A stretch of 64,000 nucleotides of DNA from CAIYZT01 sp052387855 (GTDB taxonomy: Bacteria > Pseudomonadota > Alphaproteobacteria > Rhodobacterales > Rhodobacteraceae): positions 1-64,000 of the forward strand of contig JBQTIT010000018.1 of NCBI GenBank assembly GCA_052387855.1. Reading direction: 5' to 3'. This document shows positions 20,082 to 27,727 of this stretch, one piece after another. Both the position numbers and the translations under genes were made by a program. The first letter of the stretch is position 1. Each line of letters opens with the position of its first letter. Below the pieces are notes generated by a model. That model saw only the letters and a list, made by a program, of their open reading frames with translations, did not search any database and was not told the origin of the DNA.

Positions 20082-22130
20082 TCAATCCTCGCCCGAAAGC
20101 ACATCCAGGAACGCCGCGCCAAAGCGGTCGACCTTTTGCGCGTCCATGCCCGGAACCCGCGCCAGGTCCGACAGGCTGCGCGGGGCCTGCCGGGCGATAT
20201 GGCCCAGCGTGACCCGGTTGCACGACAGGACCTTTCCCGTCCCGTCCGGCCCGCGCGCCAGCGCAAGCTGCACCTCGGCCAGACGGTCAAAGATGTCGGC
20301 ACCGGCGCTGCCGGCGAGCTTCTGGCGGGCGGGGTGCAGCGGGGCGGCGGGCGCGCCGGTCAGCACCTCCAGAAAGGCGCTGCCATAGGTGGCCAGCTTT
20401 CGGGCGCCGACCCCGGTGATGCCCATCAGGGCGTCCAGGCTCTGCGGGCGCCGCTCGGCCATCTCGATCAGGGTCCGGTCGGGAAAGATGATATAGGCCG
20501 GAACCGAGGCCGCCTCTGTCAGCGCCCGCCGCCTGGCCTTGAGCGCGGCCAAAAGGCCCGCGTCCTCTTCGGCGACCAGCGCCCTGACCACCGGGCCGGC
20601 GCGGGCCGCCTCGACCGTATCGACGCGAAAGCTGATGCGGGTCTCGCCGCGCAGGACCGGGCGGGCGGCCTCGGTCATGCGAAAGGCGCCGGCGCGGCCC
20701 GCGTCCGGTCGGATCAGGTCGGCCCCCATCATCTGCCGAAAGACCGCCTGCCACTGCGCCTTGCCCAGATCGCGCCCAAGGCCAAAGGTCGGCAGCCCGT
20801 CATGGCCCCGCTCGCGCACCTTGTCGGTCATGGTGCCGGTCAGGATGTCGATCAGATGCCCCGCGCCAAAGCTTTCGCCGGTGCGCAGCATGGCCGACAG
20901 CGCCTTGCGCACCGCGTCGGTGGAGTCAAAGGTGCGGGCCGGGCGGTCGCACAGATCGCAGTTGCCGCAGGGTTCGGCCGCTTCGCCGAAATAGCCCAGC
21001 AGCCGCTGGCGCCGGCACCGGATCGCCTCGGCCAGGCCCAGAAGCGCGTTGAGCCGCGCGTGGTCGGCTTCCTTGCGGTCCTCCGGCGCGGCGCTTTCGT
21101 CGATCTGGGCGCGGCGCAGGCGGATGTCTTCGGCGCCGTAGAGCGTCAGCGTTTCGGCCGGCGCCCCATCGCGCCCGGCGCGGCCGATTTCCTGATAATA
21201 GGACTCGATCGACTTGGGCAGATCGGCATGGGCGACCCAGCGGATGTCAGGCTTGTCGATCCCCATGCCAAAGGCGACCGTCGCCACCACGATCAGCCCG
21301 TCCTGCACCTGAAAGGCCCGCTCCACCTCGCGCCGCCGCTCGGGGTCCAGCCCGGCGTGATAGGCCAGCGCCGCATGTTTCGCCTCGCGCAGCGCTTGCG
21401 CGAGCGTTTCGGTCTTGGCGCGCGAGCCGCAATAGACGATGCCCGATTGCCCCTTGCGGGCGGCGGCAAAGCCCAGGATCTGCTCGCGCGGGTTGTTTTT
21501 CGCGGCAAAGGCAAGGTGGATGTTGGGCCGGTCGAAGCCGCGCAGAAAGCTGGCGGGCGCGCGGCCATCGAAAAGCCGGGTGACGATCTCGGCCCGGGTC
21601 TCCTCGTCCGCCGTTGCCGTAAAGGCGGCCACCGGCAGGCCAAGGGCGCGGCGCAATTCGCCGATGCGCAGGTAGTCGGGGCGAAAGTCATGGCCCCACT
21701 GGCTGACGCAATGCGCCTCGTCCACCGCGATCATCGTACAGCCGGCCCGGCGCAGAAGCTGCGTCGTGCCCGGATTGGCCAGCCGCTCGGGCGAGATGTA
21801 CAAGAGCTTGAGCCGCCCCTCGTCCAGCGCCGAAAACACCGCTTCGCTTTCCTCCTCGGTGTTGCCCGATGTCAGCGCGCCGGCCGAAACCCCGACCTCG
21901 CGCAGCGCGCGCACCTGGTCGCGCATCAGCGCGATCAAGGGCGAGATGACCACGGTCAACCCCGGGCGCAGCAGCGCGGGCAACTGAAAGCACAGCGACT
22001 TGCCGCCGCCCGTGGGCATGATGGCCAGCGTGTCCTGCCCGGCAAGGACAGATGCCGCGATCTCTTCCTGACCGGGGCGAAAGGCGGCAAAGCCGAACAC
22101 CTCGGCCAGAAGGCCGTGCATGGGGCCCAT
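20082..22130 (-). CDS. recQ: ATP-dependent DNA helicase RecQ
   Basis: 682 aa, 3'-5' superfamily-2 helicase for recombination and replication repair. Walker A is in MPTGGGKSLCF and the DExH box is MIAVDEAHCVSQWGHDF. Motif VI is QEIGRAGRDG. The zinc cluster reads CRRQRLL..CGNCDLC. After the RQC domain there is one HRDC-like block at about 530-610 (ASVPAYIIFPDRTLIEMA...) and a second shorter one at about 630-680 (RVTLGHIARQAPRSLSDLARV), which explains the extra 70 residues over E. coli RecQ. The yggT stop is 8 bp upstream of its start. Confidence 0.96.
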   Translation of the reverse strand: MGPMHGLLAEVFGFAAFRPGQEEIAASVLAGQDTLAIMPTGGGKSLCFQLPALLRPGLTVVISPLIALMRDQVRALREVGVSAGALTSGNTEEESEAVFSALDEGRLKLLYISPERLANPGTTQLLRRAGCTMIAVDEAHCVSQWGHDFRPDYLRIGELRRALGLPVAAFTATADEETRAEIVTRLFDGRAPASFLRGFDRPNIHLAFAAKNNPREQILGFAAARKGQSGIVYCGSRAKTETLAQALREAKHAALAYHAGLDPERRREVERAFQVQDGLIVVATVAFGMGIDKPDIRWVAHADLPKSIESYYQEIGRAGRDGAPAETLTLYGAEDIRLRRAQIDESAAPEDRKEADHARLNALLGLAEAIRCRRQRLLGYFGEAAEPCGNCDLCDRPARTFDSTDAVRKALSAMLRTGESFGAGHLIDILTGTMTDKVRERGHDGLPTFGLGRDLGKAQWQAVFRQMMGADLIRPDAGRAGAFRMTEAARPVLRGETRISFRVDTVEAARAGPVVRALVAEEDAGLLAALKARRRALTEAASVPAYIIFPDRTLIEMAERRPQSLDALMGITGVGARKLATYGSAFLEVLTGAPAAPLHPARQKLAGSAGADIFDRLAEVQLALARGPDGTGKVLSCNRVTLGHIARQAPRSLSDLARVPGMDAQKVDRFGAAFLDVLSGED

Positions 22131-22138
22131 GGCGCCGC

Positions 22139-22426
22139 TCAGGAAAAGGCGGCCATGTTGTTGCCGAGGATCACTTGCAGGGCGTAGATGATGAAAAAGA
22201 CGACCAGCGGCGCCAGATCGACGCCGCTCATCTGCGGCAGAAAGCGCCGCACCCGCCCATAGACCGGATCAAGCAGGCGGTTCAGCCCGTACCAGCCCTG
22301 CCCGACCAGTTGCTGGCGCTGGTTCAGCACCTGAAAATTGATCAGCCAGGACATGATGACATGGATCAGCACGATCCATTTCGCGAGGTCCAACAGGGCA
22401 TAGAGGATCTGGAAGAGTGAGGTCAT
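22139..22426 (-). CDS. YggT family membrane protein
   Basis: 95 aa. Two hydrophobic segments (WIVLIHVIMSWLIN and LVVFFIIYALQVILG) flank a loop with LLDPVYGRVRRFLPQMSGVDLAPLVV, the YggT signature. The family is linked to osmotic tolerance, membrane organisation and division genes in some bacteria; its exact role is unknown. The start at 22426 (MTSLFQILY) is chosen because upstream codons are not hydrophobic. It is probably co-transcribed with recQ (8 bp). Confidence 0.88.
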   Translation of the reverse strand: MTSLFQILYALLDLAKWIVLIHVIMSWLINFQVLNQRQQLVGQGWYGLNRLLDPVYGRVRRFLPQMSGVDLAPLVVFFIIYALQVILGNNMAAFS

Positions 22427-22553
22427 CGGCGGCTCCGGTCGCTTGTCATGGGGTGGTAGCGCGGCGGCGGGCCAAGGGCAAGGGCGGCGGCGCTGCGTCC
22501 GGGCTTGACCTTGGCCGCCGGTCCGTAGAAGGCAGGGCAAAAGGGAGCGCGCG

Positions 22554-23084
22554 ATGTATCCGTATCTTCGCCTGTGGCATCAGTTGTGGAAGGCGCGCCG
22601 GGCGCCCGGGCTGGGCCTGTTCGACACCCATGTCAGCCGCCACCGGGTCTGGCCCTGGGACCTTGACCCCTGGCGCGAGCTGAACAACGGCCGCACGCTG
22701 ACCCTGTTCGACCTGGGCCGCGTGCCGATGGGGGTGCGGCTTGGCTTTCACAGGCTGGCGCGGGCAAAGGGCTGGGGCCTGACCGTGGCGGGCAACACCA
22801 CGCGCTACCGCAAGCGGGTGACGCTGTTTCAGGTGCTGACGCTGAAAAGCCGCATCCTGGGCTGGGATCACCGGTTCATCTACACCGAGCAGAGCTTCTG
22901 GCGCGGCGCCGACTGCACCGCCGCGATCCTGGTGCGCTCGGCCTTCACCTCGCGCGCGGGGCTGGTCGATCCGGCCGAGGTGGCGCGCGCGATGGGCGCG
23001 GCGCCCGAAAGCCCCGCGCTGCCGGACTGGGTGGCATCCTGGATTGCGGCCGACGCGCAAAGACCCTGGCCGCCGCAGGTCTGA
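22554..23084 (+). CDS. Acyl-CoA thioesterase-like hot-dog protein
   Basis: 176 aa, soluble. FDTHVSRHRVWPWDLDPWRELNNGRTLTLFDLGRV is like the helix and catalytic strand of 4HBT/Them6-type hot-dog proteins, with Asn/Asp near the expected active site (DLDPWRELNNG). Later segments WDHRFIYTEQSFWRG and AFTSRAGLVDP fit the same fold. The substrate is unknown. It is divergent from yggT across 127 bp and precedes an MFS gene by about 80 bp. Confidence 0.75.
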   Translation: MYPYLRLWHQLWKARRAPGLGLFDTHVSRHRVWPWDLDPWRELNNGRTLTLFDLGRVPMGVRLGFHRLARAKGWGLTVAGNTTRYRKRVTLFQVLTLKSRILGWDHRFIYTEQSFWRGADCTAAILVRSAFTSRAGLVDPAEVARAMGAAPESPALPDWVASWIAADAQRPWPPQV

Positions 23085-23165
23085 CGCGGGGTCACCCGGC
23101 TTTTGCTTGCCAGATGGGCCGGTTTCGGGCTTGATCCGGCCCAGATCATGGCAACGGGGGCAGAG

Positions 23166-24539
23166 ATGGTGACGCAGCGGCAACGGATCTGGGGCTGGTG
23201 GTTCTTCGACTGGGCCAGCCAGCCTTACAACACGCTTCTGCTGACCTTCATCTTCGGCCCCTACTTTGCCGAGATTGCCCGGGGCTACTACATGGGCACC
23301 GGGATGGAGGAAGAGGCCGCCAAGGCCGCCGCGCAGGCCTATTGGGGCTTTGGGCTGACCGTCTCGTCGGTCTTCATCGCGGTCCTGGCGCCGATCCTGG
23401 GCGCGGTGGCCGACGGCACCGGGCGCCGGCTGGTCTGGGTCTGGCTGTTTTCCGCCTTTTACGTCGTCGGCGCCTTCGGGCTCTGGTGGGTCGCACCCGG
23501 CGGCGAGGCCGACATGCTGCTCTGGGCGGTCTTTTTCTTTGGCCTCGGCTTTGTCGGAATGGAATTCGCCACGATCTTTACCAACGCCATGATGCCCAGC
23601 CTGTCGGACAAGGACGATCTGGGCGCCATCTCGGGGACCGGCTTTGCCTTTGGCTATCTGGGCGGGCTGGTCGGGCTGATCGTGATGCTGTGCCTTGTCG
23701 CCGAAACCGCGAGCACGGGAACGACCCTGATCGGGCTTGACCCGCCCTTTGGTCTTGACCCCGAAGCGCGCGAGGGCACGCGGGCCGTCGGCCCCTTTAC
23801 CGCGCTGTGGTACATTCTGTTCATGATCCCCTTCTTCTGGTGGGTGAAAGAGCCAAAGGGCGGCGCCAGGGGGATCAAGCTGGGCGCGGCCATGCAAAGC
23901 CTGGCCGCGCTGATCGCCTCGCTGCGCTATCGCCGATCGCTCTTGTATTACCTTCTGTCCTCGCTGGCCTACCGCGACGCGCTGAACGCGCTTTACGCCT
24001 TTGGCGGGGTCTATGCCTCGAACGTGCTGGACTGGTCGATCACCTCCATCGGCGTCTTTGGCATCCTGGGCGGGGTCACGGCGATGATCGCAAGCTGGAT
24101 CGGCGGCAGGCTGGATGCGCGGTACGGGCCCAAGCCGGTGATCGGCTGGTCGATCGTCGTGCTGCTCATCGTCTGCACCGTGATCGTGGGGCTGGACCGG
24201 ACGCAGCTTTGGGGCATCCCGCTGGAGCCCGGCTCTTCGATGCCCGACATCATCTTTTACATCTGCGGCGGGCTGATCGGGGCGGCGGGCGGGCCGCTTC
24301 AGGCCGCGTCGCGCACGCTTCTGGTTCGCCACACCACGCCCGACTGCGCGACCGAGGCCTTTGGCCTGTTCGCCCTGTCGGGCAAGGTGGCCAGCTTCAT
24401 CTCGCCCTTTCTGATCGCGCTGGTGTCATACTTCAGCCAGTCGGCGCGGATCGGCATCTCGCCGGTGATCCTGCTCTTTGCCCTCGGGCTGGTGCTGCTG
24501 ATCTGGGTCAAGCCGAAGGGAGAGCGCGAAGGCGCATGA
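23166..24539 (+). CDS. UMF1/Atg22-like MFS transporter
   Basis: 457 aa with about 12 membrane segments. The start WGWWFFDWASQPYNTLLLTFIFGPYFAEI is characteristic of the UMF1 (vacuole effluxer Atg22-like) family. Yeast Atg22 exports amino acids; bacterial substrates are unknown. ATG 23166 is preferred (GGGGGCAGAG just upstream) over 23103 or 23148. Its stop overlaps the start of the next gene by 4 bp, so the two products are probably made in a fixed ratio. Confidence 0.87.
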   Translation: MVTQRQRIWGWWFFDWASQPYNTLLLTFIFGPYFAEIARGYYMGTGMEEEAAKAAAQAYWGFGLTVSSVFIAVLAPILGAVADGTGRRLVWVWLFSAFYVVGAFGLWWVAPGGEADMLLWAVFFFGLGFVGMEFATIFTNAMMPSLSDKDDLGAISGTGFAFGYLGGLVGLIVMLCLVAETASTGTTLIGLDPPFGLDPEAREGTRAVGPFTALWYILFMIPFFWWVKEPKGGARGIKLGAAMQSLAALIASLRYRRSLLYYLLSSLAYRDALNALYAFGGVYASNVLDWSITSIGVFGILGGVTAMIASWIGGRLDARYGPKPVIGWSIVVLLIVCTVIVGLDRTQLWGIPLEPGSSMPDIIFYICGGLIGAAGGPLQAASRTLLVRHTTPDCATEAFGLFALSGKVASFISPFLIALVSYFSQSARIGISPVILLFALGLVLLIWVKPKGEREGA

Positions 24540-25429
24540 CCCGCTGGCGTCGTTCCGGCCTCGCGCTGGGGGTGGCCTTGGCGCTGGCCGCGCTGGCCAT
24601 GCCCGGCCGCACCGAGGCGCCGCTGCCCCCGCTGTGGCGCACCGATCTCAAGCCGCTGGACGCCGAGGGGCTGTCGGCCCTCTGGATGGCGCCGGGCGGC
24701 GGGCGGCTGCTTGCGCTGTCCGACCGCGGCTTTGTCCTGTCCGCCGAGGTCGGCCGCGATGCGGAGCGGCGCATCACCAGCGTCACCGAACAGGGCCGCT
24801 GGCCGGTGCGCCTGCCGCGCAAAGCCGGCGCGCGCGAGGTGCCGCTTGACACCGAGGGCATCGCGCTGGGCCGCGGCGGCGCGATTTTCGTCTCGACCGA
24901 GGGGCCGGCGCGCATCCTGCGGATGGACAGCCCCGGGACCGAGGCAAGGGCCGTCGCCGGGCCGGACACCTTTGGCAAGCTGCACCCCAACGGCGCGCTT
25001 GAGGCGCTGGCCATCGGGCCGGACGGCGCGCTTTACACCCTGCCCGAGACGCCGAACGTGGGCACCACGGGCTATCCGCTTTACCGGCGGGCTGGCCGGG
25101 AATGGTCGGTGCTGACCGTCCTGCCGGCGCAGGGCGGCATGGTCCCGGTCGGCGCCGATGTCGGCCCCGATGGCCGGCTTTATCTGCTCTACCGCGACTT
25201 CTCGCCGCTGCGGGGTTTTGCCAGCCTCTTGCAGCGCCACACCCTCGGCCCGGACGGGGTCGGCGCGGCCGAGACGCTCTTGCACTCGGGCTATGGCAAG
25301 ATTGGCAACCTTGAGGGCGTCTCTGTCTGGCGCGCGGCGGACGGCGGGCTGGTGGCGTCGATGGTGTCCGACGACAACGGGTTGTTCCTGCAAGACGCCG
25401 AACTGATCGAAATGCACCTGCCCGATTGA
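24536..25429 (+). CDS. Exported phytase-like esterase domain protein
   Basis: 297 aa. It has a signal peptide (LALGVALALAALAMPGRTEA). The mature region LDAEGLSALWMAPGGGRLLALSDRG, then LDTEGIALGRGGAIFVSTEG and KIGNLEGVSVW, matches the family called esterase-like activity of phytase (PF13449), a beta-propeller. Despite the name, enzymatic activity is not established for most members. The start codon ATG 24536 overlaps the upstream MFS stop (ATGA). It is the last gene of that pair. Confidence 0.82.
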   Translation: MTRWRRSGLALGVALALAALAMPGRTEAPLPPLWRTDLKPLDAEGLSALWMAPGGGRLLALSDRGFVLSAEVGRDAERRITSVTEQGRWPVRLPRKAGAREVPLDTEGIALGRGGAIFVSTEGPARILRMDSPGTEARAVAGPDTFGKLHPNGALEALAIGPDGALYTLPETPNVGTTGYPLYRRAGREWSVLTVLPAQGGMVPVGADVGPDGRLYLLYRDFSPLRGFASLLQRHTLGPDGVGAAETLLHSGYGKIGNLEGVSVWRAADGGLVASMVSDDNGLFLQDAELIEMHLPD

Positions 25430-25513
25430 CAGCGGGCAAGGGGCTGGATATGCGCCGGGCGTCCCCAATCCCGGGGGCCAAGTCTCCGCGACCTTGTCAA
25501 AACGGAACATGAC

Positions 25514-26122
25514 ATGAAAAACCTTCTCCCTGGCATCCTTGCCATGGCCGCCATCGTTGTGGCCTCGAACATCCTGGTGCTGCACCCGCTTGGGGCCTAT
25601 CTGACCTGGGGCGCGCTCAGCTATCCCTTTGCCTTTCTCATCACCGATCTGACCAACCGCCTGAAGGGCGCGCAGGCGGCCCGCCGCGTGGTTCTGGCCG
25701 GGTTCGTCACCGGCATCCTCTGCTCGCTGGTCATCGGCAGCTTCAGCCCGCTGGTGACGCTGCGCGTCGCGCTTGGCTCTGGGCTGGCGTTCCTGGCCGC
25801 GCAGCTTCTGGACGTGGCAATCTTTGACCGCATGCGCGGCGGCGTCTGGTGGAAGGCGCCGCTGGTCTCGACCCTGATTTCGTCCAGCATCGACACGGCG
25901 ATCTTCTTTACCGTGGCCTTTTCGGCGGCCCTGACCTTTGTTGAACCCGGCAATGACGTGACCTGGGCCGCCGGCCCCGGCGCACTGCTTGGCATGGGGC
26001 CGACGGTGCCCTTCTGGGTGTCGATGGCGGTGGCGGACTGGCTGGTCAAACTTGCGATCGCACTCTTGGCGCTTGTGCCGTTTCGGATCATCCTGGGCCG
26101 CTTTGCCACAAGGGTTGCGTAA
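25514..26122 (+). CDS. Queuosine precursor transporter, VUT/YhhQ family
   Basis: 202 aa with six hydrophobic segments. VASNILVLHPLGAYLTWGALSYPFAFLITDLTNRLKG, with its acidic FLITDL in the first loop, is the signature of the VUT (DUF165) family, whose E. coli member YhhQ imports preQ0/preQ1 for queuosine in tRNA. The start at 25514 has no strong ribosome-binding site. The 84 bp upstream contain no riboswitch I can fold. The gene ends 7 bp before a TTGACA motif that starts the next unit. Confidence 0.88.
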   Translation: MKNLLPGILAMAAIVVASNILVLHPLGAYLTWGALSYPFAFLITDLTNRLKGAQAARRVVLAGFVTGILCSLVIGSFSPLVTLRVALGSGLAFLAAQLLDVAIFDRMRGGVWWKAPLVSTLISSSIDTAIFFTVAFSAALTFVEPGNDVTWAAGPGALLGMGPTVPFWVSMAVADWLVKLAIALLALVPFRIILGRFATRVA

Positions 26123-26128
26123 AAAGTT

Positions 26129-26150
26129 TTGACAAACACAAAATCTGTGT
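26129..26150 (+). promoter_or_regulatory. Possible promoter -35 with overlapping dyad
   Basis: TTGACA at 26129-26134 is a perfect -35 hexamer, and ACACA...TGTGT (26136-26150) forms an inverted repeat directly after it. No convincing -10 is seen at 16-18 bp, so either the promoter is activator-dependent or another sigma factor is used. The position suits transcription of the leader that starts around 26165. Confidence 0.4.
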
Positions 26151-26177
26151 CACCCTCCCCTTATCGGCAACCATTTG

Positions 26178-26192
26178 AAAGGAGGTGATCCA
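26178..26192 (+). promoter_or_regulatory. Extended Shine-Dalgarno, 17 nt complementary to the 16S rRNA 3' end
   Basis: GAAAGGAGGTGATCCAG (26177-26193) is the exact complement of the conserved alphaproteobacterial 16S 3' end CTGGATCACCTCCTTTC. An ordinary ribosome-binding site uses 4-7 of these bases. GGAGG ends 7 nt before a GTG start codon at 26193, so the site is also correctly spaced for initiation. Confidence 0.85.
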
Positions 26193-26249
26193 GTGTCTAG
26201 AGTGATATTGGAGAGTTGTGTCGGGACAGTCTTTGGAGGGGATTTTTAA
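26193..26249 (+). CDS. 18-codon leader ORF behind the extended Shine-Dalgarno
   Basis: GTG start, TAA stop. The predicted peptide is MSRVILESCVGTVFGGDF. The only evidence for translation is the exceptional ribosome-binding site at ideal spacing. No homologue is recognised. The ORF ends 127 bp before arfB, and a terminator-like hairpin lies between, so it could be a regulatory leader peptide for arfB or the coding part of a small RNA. A second tiny frame at 26265-26294 (MTTRIGRWT) has no ribosome-binding site. Confidence 0.55.
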   Translation: MSRVILESCVGTVFGGDF

Positions 26250-26318
26250 GGGCAGACCCTTGAAATGACCACCAGGATTGGACGCTGGACCTAACTGGCC
26301 CACCTCCTGAAACTCGGG

Positions 26319-26350
26319 AAGGGTCGCCGAACGCGGCGGCCCTTTCTCTT
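26319..26350 (+). terminator. Terminator or attenuator hairpin before arfB
   Basis: AAGGGTCGCCG and CGGCGGCCCTT form an 11-bp stem with one G-U pair and an AACG loop. It is followed by TCTCTTTG, a moderately T-rich tail. It stands 32 bp before the arfB start and after the leader ORF. Confidence 0.65.
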
Positions 26351-26375
26351 TGCCCGGCGCATGGTAGAAAGCCTC

Positions 26376-26798
26376 ATGCTCTGGATCACCGACGCCCTGC
26401 ACATCGCCGACTGGGAGCTTTCCGAAAGCTTCATGCGCTCTTCGGGGCCGGGCGGGCAGAATGTGAACAAGGTTTCCACCGCCGTCGAACTGCGGTTCGA
26501 GGCTGAACGCTCGCCCCACCTGTCCGCGCCCGTCAAGGCCCGGCTGAGGCGCCTGGCCGGGCGGCGCTGGACGCTGGATGGCGCGCTGGTGTTGCAGGTC
26601 GAGGACACCCGCAGCCAGGCGCGCAACCGCGAGATCGCGCGCGAGCGGCTGGCGGATCTGATCCGCGCCGCGCTGGTGGCGCCCAAGCGGCGCATTGCCA
26701 CCAAGCCGACCCTTGGCAGCCAGCGCCGGCGCCTGGCCGCGAAGGAGCAGCGCGGCGAGGTCAAGGCCGGGCGCGGCAGGATCGAGCCCGAGGAATGA
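26376..26798 (+). CDS. arfB: Alternative ribosome-rescue factor ArfB (YaeJ)
   Basis: 140 aa codon-independent peptidyl-tRNA hydrolase that frees ribosomes stalled on mRNAs without a stop codon. The catalytic GGQ is in SSGPGGQNVNKVSTAVEL. The C-terminal tail is strongly basic (KRRIATKPTLGSQRRRLAAKEQRG...), as needed to enter the empty mRNA channel. ATG 26376 (MLWITDALHIADWEL) fits the E. coli protein better than 26361. Its stop overlaps the next start (ATGA). Upstream lies a leader with unusual ribosome-pairing potential. Confidence 0.93.
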   Translation: MLWITDALHIADWELSESFMRSSGPGGQNVNKVSTAVELRFEAERSPHLSAPVKARLRRLAGRRWTLDGALVLQVEDTRSQARNREIARERLADLIRAALVAPKRRIATKPTLGSQRRRLAAKEQRGEVKAGRGRIEPEE

Positions 26799-27727
26799 GC
26801 CTTGACGATCTCGCCCGCGAGGCTGCGGCCCACTGGGGCGGAACGCCGGTCCGCCTGATCGCGCATCGCGAGAATGCGGTGTTCGAGATGGCCCTGCCGC
26901 AGGGCCGTGCCGCGCTGCGCCTGCACCGGGCGGGCTATCAGGACGATGCCGCCATCACCTCCGAATTGTGGTGGTGCGCGGCGCTGGCGGCGGCGGGGGT
27001 TGCGGTTCCGGCCGCCATCGCGGCGCCGGGCGGGTACCTGGTGCGTCTGGCGGGCGGCCGCAGGGCCAGCGCCGTGACCTGGGTGGGGGGGCAGGCGCTG
27101 GGTCATGTCACCGGCGGCCTGAACGTGCCGCAGGATGCCGCCCCGGGCCTGCACCATCGGCTGGGGACGCTTTTGCGCGACCTGCATGACGCGACCGACC
27201 GGCTGGAGCTTCCCCCCGGTTTTGTCCGCCCCGCCTGGGACATCGCGGGCCTGGTTGGCGATACGCCATTCTGGGGCCGGTTCTGGGAGCATCCCCTTGC
27301 CAGCGCCGCGCAGCGGGAAACCCTGATCGCGGCGCGCGGGTTTCTGGACGGGGCGCTCACTCGTCATCAGGCGGAGGGCGGAAGTTACGGGCCGATCCAC
27401 GCCGATGTGCTGCCGGAAAACGTGCTGGTGGACGGGGCGCATCTGTCGCTGATCGACTTTGATGACAGCGGCTTGGGCTTTCGCCTTTACGATCTGGGCA
27501 CGGCGCTGCTGCACGCCCTGAACCAGCCCGCCTATCCCGTGCTGCGCGATGCGCTGATGGCGGGCTATGGCTGCGCCGATGCGGCGATCATCGACGCCTT
27601 TGCCCTGGCGCGGGCCTGCGCCTCGGTCGGCTGGATCATGCCGCGCCTGGCGGCCGACCACCCCGTCCACCGCAGCCACCTGTCGCGCGCCTGCACCCTG
27701 GCGCGGCGGCTGCTGGATCAGACCTGA
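26795..27727 (+). CDS. Aminoglycoside/homoserine-kinase-like phosphotransferase
   Basis: 310 aa APH-fold kinase. The catalytic loop reads GPIHADVLPENVLVDG and the metal-binding DFG-like motif is LIDFDDSGLGFRLYDLG. The N-lobe carries the expected glycine/lysine-poor strand set (ENAVFEMALPQGRAALRLH). The natural substrate is unknown; resistance is not implied. It is translationally coupled to arfB. Its last 10 bp overlap the 3' end of pncB on the other strand. Confidence 0.83.
   Translation: MSLDDLAREAAAHWGGTPVRLIAHRENAVFEMALPQGRAALRLHRAGYQDDAAITSELWWCAALAAAGVAVPAAIAAPGGYLVRLAGGRRASAVTWVGGQALGHVTGGLNVPQDAAPGLHHRLGTLLRDLHDATDRLELPPGFVRPAWDIAGLVGDTPFWGRFWEHPLASAAQRETLIAARGFLDGALTRHQAEGGSYGPIHADVLPENVLVDGAHLSLIDFDDSGLGFRLYDLGTALLHALNQPAYPVLRDALMAGYGCADAAIIDAFALARACASVGWIMPRLAADHPVHRSHLSRACTLARRLLDQT

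Larger units (their letters stand above)
26165..26350 (+). ncRNA. Candidate leader RNA or dual-function sRNA upstream of arfB
   Basis: The interval between the VUT stop and arfB is organised as a discrete unit. It has an upstream TTGACA/dyad, the 17-nt anti-16S sequence, an 18-codon ORF, a CACCTCCT segment at 26301-26308 that can pair with AGGAGGTG at 26180-26187, and a closing hairpin at 26319-26344. The unit is not matched to any Rfam family I can recall. The transcript start is inferred, not seen. Confidence 0.5.

Noticed and set aside
19911..22187. 758-codon plus-strand frame
   Set aside because: It is antisense to recQ and to repeat array 3; composition is Gln/Arg/Ala-rich and no domain is visible.
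25430..25513. preQ1 riboswitch ahead of the queuosine precursor transporter
   Set aside because: No preQ1-I or preQ1-II consensus or pseudoknot-like A-rich tail can be found in the 84 bp.
26177..26193. Fragment of a 16S rRNA gene
   Set aside because: Only 17 nt match the complement of the 16S 3' end. The flanks on both sides do not continue into rRNA, and the segment is correctly placed as a ribosome-binding site.
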